A DNA stretch of 64,000 nt from an uncultured cyanobacterium (GTDB lineage Bacteria; Cyanobacteriota; Cyanobacteriia; Cyanobacteriales; Nostocaceae): contig CAINGU010000113.1 in assembly GCA_903848645.1 (NCBI GenBank), positions 61,650 to 125,649 on the forward strand. Direction: 5' to 3'. Made by a program: the position numbers and the translations under genes. Below, one piece after another: positions 37,143-45,148 of this stretch. Within the stretch, counting starts at the first letter, position 1. The number at the start of each line of letters is the position of its first letter. A model generated the notes under the pieces. It worked only from the letters and a program-made list of their open reading frames with translations, did not search any database and was not told the DNA's origin.

Positions 37143-37231
37143 GAGTTATTTAAACTTAGTTTCGGATATTGCGTTTAGAGAATATAAAAGATATTATGTA
37201 AACACTAGACTATATTGCAAATCTATCCATT

Positions 37232-37711
37232 ATGAAGACCATCATACCTGGGCAAAACCTGCCTATAGAGTCAGTTATGGCTCAAGAACAGGAAGCATTA
37301 TCTATCAAGCATCTTGAAAGTATGCTCCAGCTTGAAGGCTCTCAACCAAAGCTAGTAGGAGCTAACGGTCAAGAAATTCCCATTCCCGAATCAGTTTATC
37401 AAATATTACATCAGGCTGTTCATGCACTGGCATTAGGTAAAATAATATCTGTAGTCATTCAAGATAGAGAACTGACGACTCAAAAAGCAGCAGACCTGCT
37501 TAAAGTTTCACGTCCTCACCTAATTAAGTTATTAGATCAGGGTGAAATCCCTTGTATTAGAGTAGGAACACATCGGCGTGTCCGCTTTGATGATTTAATG
37601 AAATATAAGGAAGAACGAGATACTAAGCGTAGGGAAGGAATTAAGCAATTTACTCAGTTTTTGGAAGCTGAAGGGTTCTATGATGATGAGAGTAGCGAAT
37701 TAGATCAGTAA
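37232..37711 (+). CDS. Excisionase-type HTH antitoxin of a PIN toxin
   Basis: 159 residues; the central part, about 85-130, is a MerR/excisionase-like helix-turn-helix: LTTQKAADLLKVSRPHLIKLLDQGEIPCIRVGTHRRVRFDDL (discussed in pieces: TTQKAADLL, SRPHLIKLL, GTHRRVRF). The C-terminal 30 residues are acidic and probably wrap the toxin. The stop is one base before the PIN gene start, so the genes are translationally linked. The pairing equals that of VapB50/VapC50 in Mycobacterium. The start may be M16 (MAQEQEA) instead of M1. The antitoxin should autoregulate the operon. Confidence 0.75.
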   Translation: MKTIIPGQNLPIESVMAQEQEALSIKHLESMLQLEGSQPKLVGANGQEIPIPESVYQILHQAVHALALGKIISVVIQDRELTTQKAADLLKVSRPHLIKLLDQGEIPCIRVGTHRRVRFDDLMKYKEERDTKRREGIKQFTQFLEAEGFYDDESSELDQ

Positions 37712-37712
37712 A

Positions 37713-38549
37713 ATGGTACTCTCTGTAATTTTAGATTCCTGTGTCATCTACCCCATGCCTTTATGTGATACTTTGATGCGTGCTGCTGAGGCAGAATTAT
37801 ACGAACTTCATTTTTCACAAGAAATTCTGGATGGTGCTACTCGTAACCTGATAAAAAATGGAAGAATGAAAACTGATGCTCAAGCAGCATACTTTCAAGA
37901 ACAAATCAAGACAAACTTTCCTGATGCGATGGTGGAAGTACCTTCACAGTTAATAGCAGCAATGACCAACAATCCCAGGGATCATCATGTTATTGCTGCT
38001 GCTATAGTTGCTAACGCAAAAGTCATTGTTACTGTTGACATGGATGGTTTTCCTACACAAGCTTTAGATCCTTGGGGTATTGAAGCTTGGCACGCGGATG
38101 ATTTTCTGGTATACCTTGATGAGCAAAATCCAGGAACAATGATTAAAATTATTAAGGAGCAGTCTAATGAGCTTAAAGTTCCAAAAAGTGTTCCTGAGAT
38201 TATTGACAAGTTAGAAACAACTAATTTAAACAGAAAGAATAGAGTACCAAAATTTACTCATACTATTCGCTGCCAATTTTATGGTGACGTAATTGTCCAA
38301 ATTGCCAAAAAAGCATTAGATATAGGTATAGTAGCACCAGAGGGTGAGCGATACTATGAGGGTACGCGATATCGTCTTTGGCAAAAAGGAGAAATTTTAA
38401 CAATTACTGCTAAAGACAACCGTGGTGAGATTCTCAGACTTGAGAATGGCGAAATCGGGGGATATCTTTCATCAGCGGATGTTGAAGCATTCCAAATATT
38501 TGCACAAAGCTTAGAAGAAGCTAAAAGACAGAAAGATCAAACTCCATAA
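37713..38549 (+). CDS. PIN-domain toxin with extra C-terminal domain
   Basis: 278 residues. The PIN domain is about 1-140: the first acidic residue in VILDSCVIYP (Asp8), Glu-containing helix ILDGATRNL, and the later NPRDHHVIAAAIVANA and VTVDMDGFP acids form the metal site of an RNA-cleaving toxin. Residues about 185-278 form an additional domain (CQFYGDVIVQIAKKAL, YEGTRYRLWQKGEILTI, DNRGEILRL) with alternating beta and helix pattern that ordinary VapC toxins lack and that I cannot name. It is cotranscribed with the HTH antitoxin, which ends 1 nt upstream. The module is bounded by a duplicated piece of the downstream gene. Confidence 0.72.
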   Translation: MVLSVILDSCVIYPMPLCDTLMRAAEAELYELHFSQEILDGATRNLIKNGRMKTDAQAAYFQEQIKTNFPDAMVEVPSQLIAAMTNNPRDHHVIAAAIVANAKVIVTVDMDGFPTQALDPWGIEAWHADDFLVYLDEQNPGTMIKIIKEQSNELKVPKSVPEIIDKLETTNLNRKNRVPKFTHTIRCQFYGDVIVQIAKKALDIGIVAPEGERYYEGTRYRLWQKGEILTITAKDNRGEILRLENGEIGGYLSSADVEAFQIFAQSLEEAKRQKDQTP

Positions 38550-38605
38550 CCTAACCTCAACCACAAAATGTTAAATCTAGTAACGTTGAATAATGAGAAA
38601 CCAAC

Positions 38606-39652
38606 GTGAAAGCACAAGTATTTAGAGGCGTAAATCAGTTATCCTACGAAGAAATCCCAGTTCCTACCCTAGAAGCAGATGAAGTTCTAGTACAGGTGCG
38701 GGTTGTGGGTTTGTGTCAGTCAGATATTAAAAAGATTCGTTATCCTCTATATGAACCGCCACGCATATTTGGCCATGAAACCGCTGGAACTATTGCGGCG
38801 ATTGGTTCAGAGGTAAAAGGATGGACAGTAGGACAACGGGTAGCGGTGATGCACCATATACCATGTATGCGTTGCACTTACTGCTTGAATGATAATTTTT
38901 CCATGTGTGATGTTTATAAAAATATCTCCACTACCGCAGGTTTTAACGCCAGTGGAGGCGGTTTTGCGGAGTATGTGAAAGTTCCAGGACACATTGTGGA
39001 GAATGGTGGCTTAATTCCCATTCCTGATGATATCAGTTTTGAAGAAGCGAGTTTTGTTGAACCCACTAATTGCTGTTTAAAAGCAGTTAAAAAAGCCCAA
39101 ATTGCACCGGGACAAACTGTATTAGTCACTGGTGCAGGTCCCATTGGGTTAATGTTTATGATGTTGGTAAAGTATTTTGGGGCAAAAGCGATCGCTACAG
39201 ACCTCTTACCATCTAGAATTGAAAAAGCTCTAGAAGTAGGCGCAGAAGCGGCTTTTGATGCCCGTGATCCTGATTTACCTGCAAAAATTCAGGCTTTAAC
39301 TGGGGGAATGGGTGTAGATGTCACCTTATTAGCTGTTCCCAGTGATAAAGCATTTTTCCAAGCTTTAGACTGCACTCGCAAAGGTGGAAAAATTCTCTTC
39401 TTTGCGGAGTTCCCAGACGAGTTGACAATCCCCATTAACCCCAATACTCTCTACCGTCGGGAAATAGACCTAATGGGCAGTTATAGCTCATCCTACCGTC
39501 TGCAAAGCCTATCTGCGGACATAGTATTCAATCGCCGCATTGATGTGAAAGCCTTAATTAGCGATCGCTATCCCTTGGAAAATCTATCACAAGCCGTAGA
39601 TCAAGCGATCACCCCAACGGCAGAAACTTACAAAATTTTAATTTATCCATAG
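38606..39652 (+). CDS. Zinc-dependent medium-chain dehydrogenase
   Basis: A 348-residue MDR-family enzyme starting at GTG. Catalytic zinc ligands: Cys in GLCQSD (about residue 38), GHE (about 57-59); structural zinc cysteines CMRCTYCLNDNFSMC near 92-106. The cofactor domain has VTGAGPIGLMFMML near 170-183. It groups with threonine/sorbitol/alcohol dehydrogenase-like enzymes; the substrate is unknown. Its first 15 codons are duplicated about 1.5 kb upstream, on the other side of the PIN/HTH module, so its original promoter was probably separated from it. Confidence 0.8.
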   Translation: MKAQVFRGVNQLSYEEIPVPTLEADEVLVQVRVVGLCQSDIKKIRYPLYEPPRIFGHETAGTIAAIGSEVKGWTVGQRVAVMHHIPCMRCTYCLNDNFSMCDVYKNISTTAGFNASGGGFAEYVKVPGHIVENGGLIPIPDDISFEEASFVEPTNCCLKAVKKAQIAPGQTVLVTGAGPIGLMFMMLVKYFGAKAIATDLLPSRIEKALEVGAEAAFDARDPDLPAKIQALTGGMGVDVTLLAVPSDKAFFQALDCTRKGGKILFFAEFPDELTIPINPNTLYRREIDLMGSYSSSYRLQSLSADIVFNRRIDVKALISDRYPLENLSQAVDQAITPTAETYKILIYP

Positions 39653-39762
39653 GACTGGGAATTGGGGATTGGGAACTGGGGAAAGAAATATTCTTTTGCA
39701 ACGGACAGCGGACAACGGACAACTGACCAATTTTATGAAGTTTTATGTCATTTTTTTCATTT

Positions 39763-39778
39763 TGTAGTTTATGCTACA
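39763..39778. promoter_or_regulatory. NtcA-type site upstream of gifA
   Basis: TGTAG-TTTATG-CTACA is a palindrome containing the exact NtcA core GTA-N8-TAC at 39764-39777. It lies about 80 nt before the gifA ATG. Known gif genes are repressed by NtcA when nitrogen is scarce, which fits a site overlapping the promoter. Confidence 0.75.
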
Positions 39779-39858
39779 GAATTTTTGTTAGTTTAATAAA
39801 TGAAAGGATAAAAGATTATCTATCACTAAATTAATAAACTTAAAAGGAGCGTGGTGTT

Positions 39859-40059
39859 ATGTCTATTCAAGAAAAAGCCCGTCAATTAATGGTACGTGAA
39901 CATCAGCAAGCGAAGAATCGTCAACAATCCATGTTGATGCGGGCTGCACAAGAACTTGGTTTGCATGAAGGAATATCTCACTACTGGAATCCCATTCAAG
40001 GCAAAATGGATCCTGCCACTCAAACGCTTTATGGACGTAGCCAAGCGGCTATGAGTTGA
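39859..40059 (+). CDS. gifA: Glutamine synthetase inactivating factor IF7
   Basis: A 66-residue basic, intrinsically disordered-looking protein. The region KNRQQSMLMRAAQELG and the ending YGRSQAAMS match IF7 proteins, which bind and block glutamine synthetase type I through arginine and lysine residues. It is encoded next to glnA and convergent with it, as in Anabaena. AAGGAG at 39844-39849 precedes the ATG. With the NtcA site upstream, expression should rise when ammonium is plentiful. Confidence 0.9.
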   Translation: MSIQEKARQLMVREHQQAKNRQQSMLMRAAQELGLHEGISHYWNPIQGKMDPATQTLYGRSQAAMS

Positions 40060-40064
40060 CTGAT

Positions 40065-40091
40065 AAAAAAAGCCACCTAGAGAGGGTGGCT
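40065..40091 (-). terminator. Terminator of glnA
   Basis: The stem AGCCACC (40071-40077) / GGTGGCT (40085-40091) has a 7-nt loop. On the minus strand it is followed by TTTTTTT, so it terminates glnA; on the plus strand it follows gifA by 11 nt without a strong U-run. Confidence 0.8.
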
Positions 40092-40123
40092 AAAAAATTT
40101 ACTACTTTTACTACTTATTGCAA

Positions 40124-41539
40124 TTAGCAATCGTAATATAAGAAGAATTCATAAGGATGTGGACGTAATTGCATTTGCTTAACTTCGTTAGCAACCTTGT
40201 AATCAATCCAATTTTGGATAAAGTCTTCAGAGAAAACGCCACTTTCAGTTAAGAAAGCGTGATCATTTTCCAAAGCTTCCAAAGCTAACTCCAAAGAACC
40301 AGGAGTAGAAGGAATCTTAGACAATTCCTCTGGGGAGAGTTCATAGATATTCTTATCTAAGGGTTCACCAGGATGAATTTTGTTTTTGATACCATCAATA
40401 CCAGCACAAAGCATCGCCGCAAAGGCTAAGTAAGGATTAGAAGTAGCGTCTGGACAACGGAATTCTAAACGCTTGGCTTTGGGGTTGTCTCCAGAAAGAG
40501 GAATCCGCACAGAAGCAGAACGATTACCTTGGGAATAAGCCAAGTTTACAGGTGCTTCATAACCAGGTACAAGGCGTTTGTATGAGTTAGTGGTGGGGTT
40601 GGTGATTGCCAACAATGCTGGAGCGTGCTTGAGAATACCACCAATGTAGTAAAGTCCCATTTCGCTCATACCAGCGTACTTATCACCAGCAAATAAAGGC
40701 TGACCATTTTTCCAAATGGATTGGTGACAGTGCATACCAGAACCATTATCACCAAAAATGGGTTTTGGCATGAAGGTGACGGTTTTGCCGTATTTTCTAG
40801 CAACGTTTTTGATGACATATTTGTAAGTCATCAACCAGTCAGCGGCTTCAATCAACTTACCAAATTTAAAACCAAGTTCGCACTGACCACCGGTCGCAAC
40901 TTCGTGGTGTTGTTTTTCAATGGGTACGCCACAGTCTTTCATTGTTAGCAGCATTTCTGTCCGCATATCTTGAAAGCTGTCAGTGGGAGGAACTGGGAAA
41001 TAACCTTCTTTAACGCGGGTTTTGTAACCGAGGTTAGGTCCTTCTTCTCTACCAGTGTTCCAACGACCTTCTACGGAATCCACATAGTAGTAACCGGAGT
41101 TGGTGGTTTGGTCGTAGCGGACATCATCAAAAATGAAGAATTCAGCTTCAGGACCGAAGAAAGCTGTATCACCAAGTCCGGTGGAAGCGAGATAATCTAT
41201 CGCTTTTTGGGCAATAACGCGAGGGCAACGGTTGTACCATTGGCCTGTGCGGGGTTCTTTAATACTACAAATGATACTTAGGGTTGGCTCTTTCATGAAG
41301 GGGTCAATCCAAGCGGTGTTAGGATCAAGCACCATGGTCATGTCGGATTCTTCGATGCCTTTCCAACCCCGAATACTAGAACCGTCGAAGGGAACACCGT
41401 CAGAGAATGAACTTTCATCAATCTGGTCTTGGTACATGGTCAAATGTTGCCAAGTTCCCAGGGTATCAATGAATTTCAGATCAATCATCTGAATTTTTTC
41501 GTCTTGAATCTTCTTCAAGATTTCTTTTGGGGTTGTCAT
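40124..41539 (-). CDS. glnA: Glutamine synthetase type I
   Basis: 471 residues, the standard length of bacterial GSI. It joins ammonium to glutamate with ATP and is the entry point of fixed nitrogen. Motifs visible: [21 protein letters not shown] (metal-binding Glu residues), [17 protein letters not shown], the ATP-binding [16 protein letters not shown] and NRSASVRIP. The adenylylation-region sequence present in enteric enzymes is not the control mode in cyanobacteria; instead GifA-type proteins inhibit the enzyme, and gifA is convergent with it here. An NtcA-type promoter lies about 100-150 nt upstream. Confidence 0.98.
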   Translation of the reverse strand: MTTPKEILKKIQDEKIQMIDLKFIDTLGTWQHLTMYQDQIDESSFSDGVPFDGSSIRGWKGIEESDMTMVLDPNTAWIDPFMKEPTLSIICSIKEPRTGQWYNRCPRVIAQKAIDYLASTGLGDTAFFGPEAEFFIFDDVRYDQTTNSGYYYVDSVEGRWNTGREEGPNLGYKTRVKEGYFPVPPTDSFQDMRTEMLLTMKDCGVPIEKQHHEVATGGQCELGFKFGKLIEAADWLMTYKYVIKNVARKYGKTVTFMPKPIFGDNGSGMHCHQSIWKNGQPLFAGDKYAGMSEMGLYYIGGILKHAPALLAITNPTTNSYKRLVPGYEAPVNLAYSQGNRSASVRIPLSGDNPKAKRLEFRCPDATSNPYLAFAAMLCAGIDGIKNKIHPGEPLDKNIYELSPEELSKIPSTPGSLELALEALENDHAFLTESGVFSEDFIQNWIDYKVANEVKQMQLRPHPYEFFLYYDC

Positions 41540-41645
41540 TTTTACTTTACTCCTGATGTAGCCAATTACCTAATATAAAACCAGAGTCTGCTCAAGCATC
41601 CTCACCTTGTTACGCTAACCCAAGTTGTCACACACCACCTGGAAT

Positions 41646-41689
41646 ATCGTAAATAGTTAACTTGACATGATTTTGTCATGTTTGTTACA
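41646..41689 (-). promoter_or_regulatory. NtcA-activated type promoter of glnA (predicted)
   Basis: On the minus strand GTAAC-AAACAT-GAC (within TGT-N10-ACA at 41674-41689) is one base off the NtcA core GTA-N8-TAC. Twenty-three nt downstream stands TACGAT (41651-41646), fitting the TAN3T -10 box. Spacing of 22-23 nt is that of class II NtcA promoters. The predicted leader is about 100 nt. Confidence 0.55.
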
Positions 41690-41911
41690 GATTGTCTGGA
41701 TTACAGGTTATGTTAACCTTTCTTTCTTAATCTGTACAAAACTAGAAAATTCATGATCAGGGGTCAACTTTGGCATAAAATCCTTAAATAGCAGATGGAT
41801 AGTTTTTGTGCCGGATCTATTTTATGTGAATTGGCACGGAATTTTGTTGGTGCATAATTGCCACCAAATTAATATCAAAACATAGATAGCTAACGATTGG
41901 GAGAAAAAAGA

Positions 41912-42421
41912 ATGCGTGATGCAGTTACAACTTTAATTAAGAATTATGACGTAACCGGACGTTATTTTGACCGGAATGCTATTGATACCCTCAAATCCTA
42001 CTTTGATAGTGGAACAGCTAGAGTCCAAGCCGCCGCCGCAATTAATTCCAATGCTGCTGCTATTGTGAAACAAGCTGGTGCAAAGTTATTTGAAGAACTA
42101 CCAGAATTAATTCGTCCTGGTGGTAATGCTTATACAACCCGTCGCTTTGCTGCTTGTTTGCGGGATATGGACTATTACCTTCGCTATGCTACCTATGCGT
42201 TAGTTGCTGGTAATATGAATGTACTTGATGAGCGGGTATTACAAGGACTACGGGAAACTTACAATTCTTTGGGTGTACCCATTGGTTCAACTGTGCAAGG
42301 TATCCAAATTATGAAGGGTATTGTTAAGGAACAGGTAGCGGCTGCTGGTATTGCTAATACTGCCTTTGTGGATGAGCCTTTTGACTATATCACTCGTGAA
42401 TTGAGTGAGATTGATGTTTAA
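41912..42421 (+). CDS. apcF: Allophycocyanin beta-18 core subunit ApcF
   Basis: The start is taken at MRDAVTTLIKNYDV (169 residues), matching ApcF; an upstream TTG would add an unlikely lead. The chromophore site is Cys82 in RFAACLRDMDYYLRY. ApcF replaces one beta subunit in the phycobilisome core and helps transfer energy to photosystem II together with ApcE. It is encoded away from the apcEABC genes, as usual. It is divergent from glnA across 372 nt. A structured repeat element follows 13 nt after the stop. Confidence 0.95.
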   Translation: MRDAVTTLIKNYDVTGRYFDRNAIDTLKSYFDSGTARVQAAAAINSNAAAIVKQAGAKLFEELPELIRPGGNAYTTRRFAACLRDMDYYLRYATYALVAGNMNVLDERVLQGLRETYNSLGVPIGSTVQGIQIMKGIVKEQVAAAGIANTAFVDEPFDYITRELSEIDV

Positions 42422-42434
42422 TATCTAAATTTTG

Positions 42435-42482
42435 GCGATTATAAATCGCGGCTACACAACCAAAGTCCGCCTGCGCGGACTA
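42435..42482 (+). repeat. 3'-flanking palindromic element, copy 3
   Basis: It starts GCGATTATAAATCGCGGC 13 nt after the apcF stop, continues CTACACAACCAAAGTCCGC and closes with GTCCGC-CTGC-GCGGAC. Layout and orientation are the same as in the copies after the CAP gene and the dioxygenase. The remainder of the 357-nt spacer to 42778 is AT-rich with no recognised gene. Confidence 0.7.
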
Positions 42483-42778
42483 AATAATCATCGCACTTTG
42501 GCATTTTTGACAAGGTGCGTTTATTTTTTTTTGAATATCTCAAGTTGTTAATTGGGAAACTTCACAGAAACTGTTGTAGTTATAGCGGGGAACATAATTG
42601 AAAGTCTTTGTGTCTCCAAATGTCACTCGCTGTATCACAAAAATATTCAAAAACAACCATTTTACTCAATGTTGATCTAATATAGAATTTTTGCACACAA
42701 TGTTTTTAGACTTTTGACAAGTCTACAACTACAAATGTTGTGTAAATAAAAACCACATTCTATTGTAATTGAAATTCA

Positions 42779-43435
42779 ATGAAAACAGAAGTGATTGAAT
42801 TAATAACAACAGTTTTCCAGGTATTACACATGAATATCCGGTGGATGACTTGGAATTTATTTTTGGCTTTTATACCTTTAGCTTTAAGTGTTTGGCTGTT
42901 TCGCCGCCAACGTGGTGGTTCTTGGGTTTGGTGGCTAGGATTTCTGAGTTTCTATGCTTTTTTACCAAATGCGCCTTATCTATTAACTGATGTCATTCAC
43001 TTCATAGATGATATTCGGCAAATTCAGTCAGTATGGATGATTACATTAGTCTTAATTCCTGTTTATCTTGTAGTCATTCTTGGCGGATTTGAAGCTTATG
43101 TCATATCTTTAATAAATTTGGGTTACTATTTACATCGCATTGGCAAAAGTAAATGGATTTTTGCTGTTGAATTGATTACTCATGCTCTTTCTGCTGTGGG
43201 TATTTATTGGGGAAGATTTTTGCGGTTTAATAGTTGGGATTTTATTACTCAACCAGATGCCATAATCACTAAAGGTGTAGAAGAAATTCTGGGTAAACAA
43301 CCTTTGGTAATTATTGCTCTGACTTTTGTGATTCTTTGGGGTTTGCATTGGTTTATGAAACGAATTACTTTGGGTTTTGTTAATAATGGTGTTACTTCAC
43401 AACTAAATGATCATCATATTCACAATACTAACTAA
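42779..43435 (+). CDS. DUF1361 membrane protein
   Basis: A 218-residue protein with about six hydrophobic segments. The central conserved part FLPNAPYLLTDVIHF (near residues 60-74) and the later YWGRFLRFNSWD (near 140-151) are the DUF1361 signature. No function is known. The ATG at 42779 follows a long AT-rich spacer, and it stands apart from tlyA (109 nt). Confidence 0.8.
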   Translation: MKTEVIELITTVFQVLHMNIRWMTWNLFLAFIPLALSVWLFRRQRGGSWVWWLGFLSFYAFLPNAPYLLTDVIHFIDDIRQIQSVWMITLVLIPVYLVVILGGFEAYVISLINLGYYLHRIGKSKWIFAVELITHALSAVGIYWGRFLRFNSWDFITQPDAIITKGVEEILGKQPLVIIALTFVILWGLHWFMKRITLGFVNNGVTSQLNDHHIHNTN

Positions 43436-43543
43436 TGACATAATATTAAATATCCCTTATTTTTTCAAAAAATTGGGGATATCAACCCAAAAAAATCTCA
43501 TTCAGATTTAAGATAAGAAAGTAAATATAAACAGCTATAAAAA

Positions 43544-44368
43544 GTGAAATTGGTTAAACAGCGATTAGATACATTATTAGTGGATTTAGGATTATCTCCC
43601 TCCCGTCAACAAGCACAACGGCTAATTCAAGCTGGGGAAGTGACGGTAAATCAACAAATGGTTGATAAAGTCGGGACTGAAGTTGATATTACCGCAGAAA
43701 TTCAAGTTAAAGAACGTCCTCCTTTTGTTTCTCGTGGTGGTGAAAAACTCGCTAAAGCTTTAGATTTTTTTGCGATTTCTGTCGCTGGAAAAATTTGTTT
43801 AGACGGGGGAATTTCCACCGGTGGATTTACAGATTGTTTATTACAAGCCGGTGCAAAACAAGTTTATGGGGTAGATGTTGGTTATGGACAAGTTGATTGG
43901 AAAATTAGAAATGATGAACGGGTAATTTTAAAAGAACGCACCAATTTACGTCAACTACAACCAGAAGAATTATATGCTGAAAATGCCATATTTCCTGATT
44001 TGGTAGTTGTGGATGTTTCCTTTATTTCCTTAACCAAAATTTTGCCCGCAGTATGGCGCTTAACACAAGCTCCCAGAGAGGCTGTATTGCTGGTAAAACC
44101 ACAATTTGAGGTTGGCAAGTCTCGCATCGGTAAAAAAGGCGTTGTCCGCGATCCTCATGACCAAGCTGATGCAATTTTTAATGTTATGAAAGGGGCGTTA
44201 GAGTTAGGATGGAAATATCAGGGTTTAACTTGGTCGCCAATAACTGGACCTGCGGGAAATATTGAATATCTGTTATGGTTGGGAATGGAAAGTGAAATCA
44301 TACCACCAACTTTAGCAGCAATTCAAGAAATTACTAAACAAGTAATTCAGGAGTTTGGGAAAAAATAA
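43544..44368 (+). CDS. tlyA: TlyA family rRNA 2'-O-methyltransferase / hemolysin-like
   Basis: 274 residues starting at GTG. An N-terminal S4 RNA-binding domain (RLDTLLVDLGLSPSRQQAQRLIQAGEV, in pieces QRLDTLLVDLG and QRLIQAGEVTVN) is followed by an FtsJ-type methylase with LDGGISTGGFTDCLL and GVDVGYGQ for SAM. The KDKE-type residues include Lys in LLVKPQFEV. In mycobacteria TlyA methylates 16S and 23S rRNA. A REP-type hairpin lies between its stop and convergent cp12. Confidence 0.9.
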   Translation: MKLVKQRLDTLLVDLGLSPSRQQAQRLIQAGEVTVNQQMVDKVGTEVDITAEIQVKERPPFVSRGGEKLAKALDFFAISVAGKICLDGGISTGGFTDCLLQAGAKQVYGVDVGYGQVDWKIRNDERVILKERTNLRQLQPEELYAENAIFPDLVVVDVSFISLTKILPAVWRLTQAPREAVLLVKPQFEVGKSRIGKKGVVRDPHDQADAIFNVMKGALELGWKYQGLTWSPITGPAGNIEYLLWLGMESEIIPPTLAAIQEITKQVIQEFGKK

Positions 44369-44383
44369 TGATTAATCAATTTT

Positions 44384-44410
44384 GTAGGGGTTTAGCAATG
44401 CTAAACCCTG
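44384..44410. terminator. REP-type hairpin between tlyA and cp12
   Basis: GTAGGGGTTTAGCA-A-TGCTAAACCCTG has a 10-bp stem and stands between two convergent stop codons (44368 and 44418). It belongs to the same TAGGGG(T/C)TTA... family as the hairpins at 18814 and 22095 and probably stops both transcripts. Confidence 0.6.
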
Positions 44411-44417
44411 ATCTAAA

Positions 44418-44672
44418 TTAAAGATCGTAAATCAAACACTCCAAAGCATCTGGATACATTTCACAGTAGTCTTCTAAGGCTGTTTTGCGGTGTTTTGCTT
44501 GTTTTTGATGGGCTTTTTCTGCTTGCAATTCTTCGACAATATCCCAAGCTACTGCACAATTAGCGGAATTATTACCATTTTCTGTACAGGTTGTCCGCGC
44601 TTCTGTAATTGCTTCAAGAATTGCTTCTTCAATGGGTTTTTTACCATTGATAACTTCGTTTAGGGATGTCAT
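44418..44672 (-). CDS. Calvin-cycle regulator CP12
   Basis: 84 residues, a conditionally disordered protein that ties GAPDH and phosphoribulokinase into an inactive complex in the dark. Both redox cysteine pairs are present: Cys29/Cys39 (N-terminal) and Cys70/Cys79 (C-terminal, the GAPDH-binding loop), as is the AWDIVEELQAE core motif. It is therefore a full redox-type CP12, regulated by thioredoxin. The C-terminal extension is normal. It is convergent with tlyA and has a 476-nt upstream spacer that holds a MITE. Confidence 0.93.
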   Translation of the reverse strand: MTSLNEVINGKKPIEEAILEAITEARTTCTENGNNSANCAVAWDIVEELQAEKAHQKQAKHRKTALEDYCEMYPDALECLIYDL

Positions 44673-44892
44673 GATAATATTACCTTTGTTGAGAAAGAGA
44701 AAGGTTAATTAGGAACTTTAATGATTGCTAATGAAGAGAATTACTCATAGTTGGTAAACTCTTTTTCAGATTAACAATTGAAATAATTATTTTTAGTTAA
44801 TTTATATACTTTTTTAGTTTATGATGATATAACCCTGACGTGATTTACCATAGTTTGGAATTCAGTAGAGTAGGGGTTTAGCAATGCTCATA

Positions 44893-45113
44893 GGTGTCAA
44901 CTTAAGCTACAAATGGCTTATTTGTTTGGCTTCCACACCCGCCCAGAAATGATAGCGGAGCGTGGCGTAAGCCATATTTCTGGGCTAATAGCCAAAGTAA
45001 ACTAAAGTTTACTAAACAATTTTCAGGTTCTTTAGTCATCTTTAGATGACTTCCGCTATTAGACTGGGAATTCATACCCAGTCGGTCTATGGGTTTTACG
45101 TTAAGTTGACACC
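44893..45113. mobile_element. MITE-like palindromic element with 13-bp perfect ends
   Basis: The ends are GGTGTCAACTTAA (44893-44905) and its exact complement (45101-45113). The interior is a chain of hairpins: CCCAGAAAT...ATTTCTGGG, AGTCATC-TTTA-GATGACT and GACTGGG...CCCAGTC. It contains, at 44951-44975, a 25-nt module (reverse starts ATGGCTTACGCCACGC) nearly identical to one inside the element at 30930. It has split a REP hairpin: GTAGGGGTTTAGCAATGC lies left and GCTTTACCCCTAC right. A minus-strand frame across it is not a gene. Confidence 0.75.
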
Positions 45114-45148
45114 AATGAAGCTCTTGCTTTACCCCTACAAATGTAATT

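Noticed and set aside
39778..39858. A glutamine riboswitch in the gifA leader
   Set aside because: The leader is AT-rich and I see none of the stems or conserved purine blocks expected; a covariance search would be needed to be certain.
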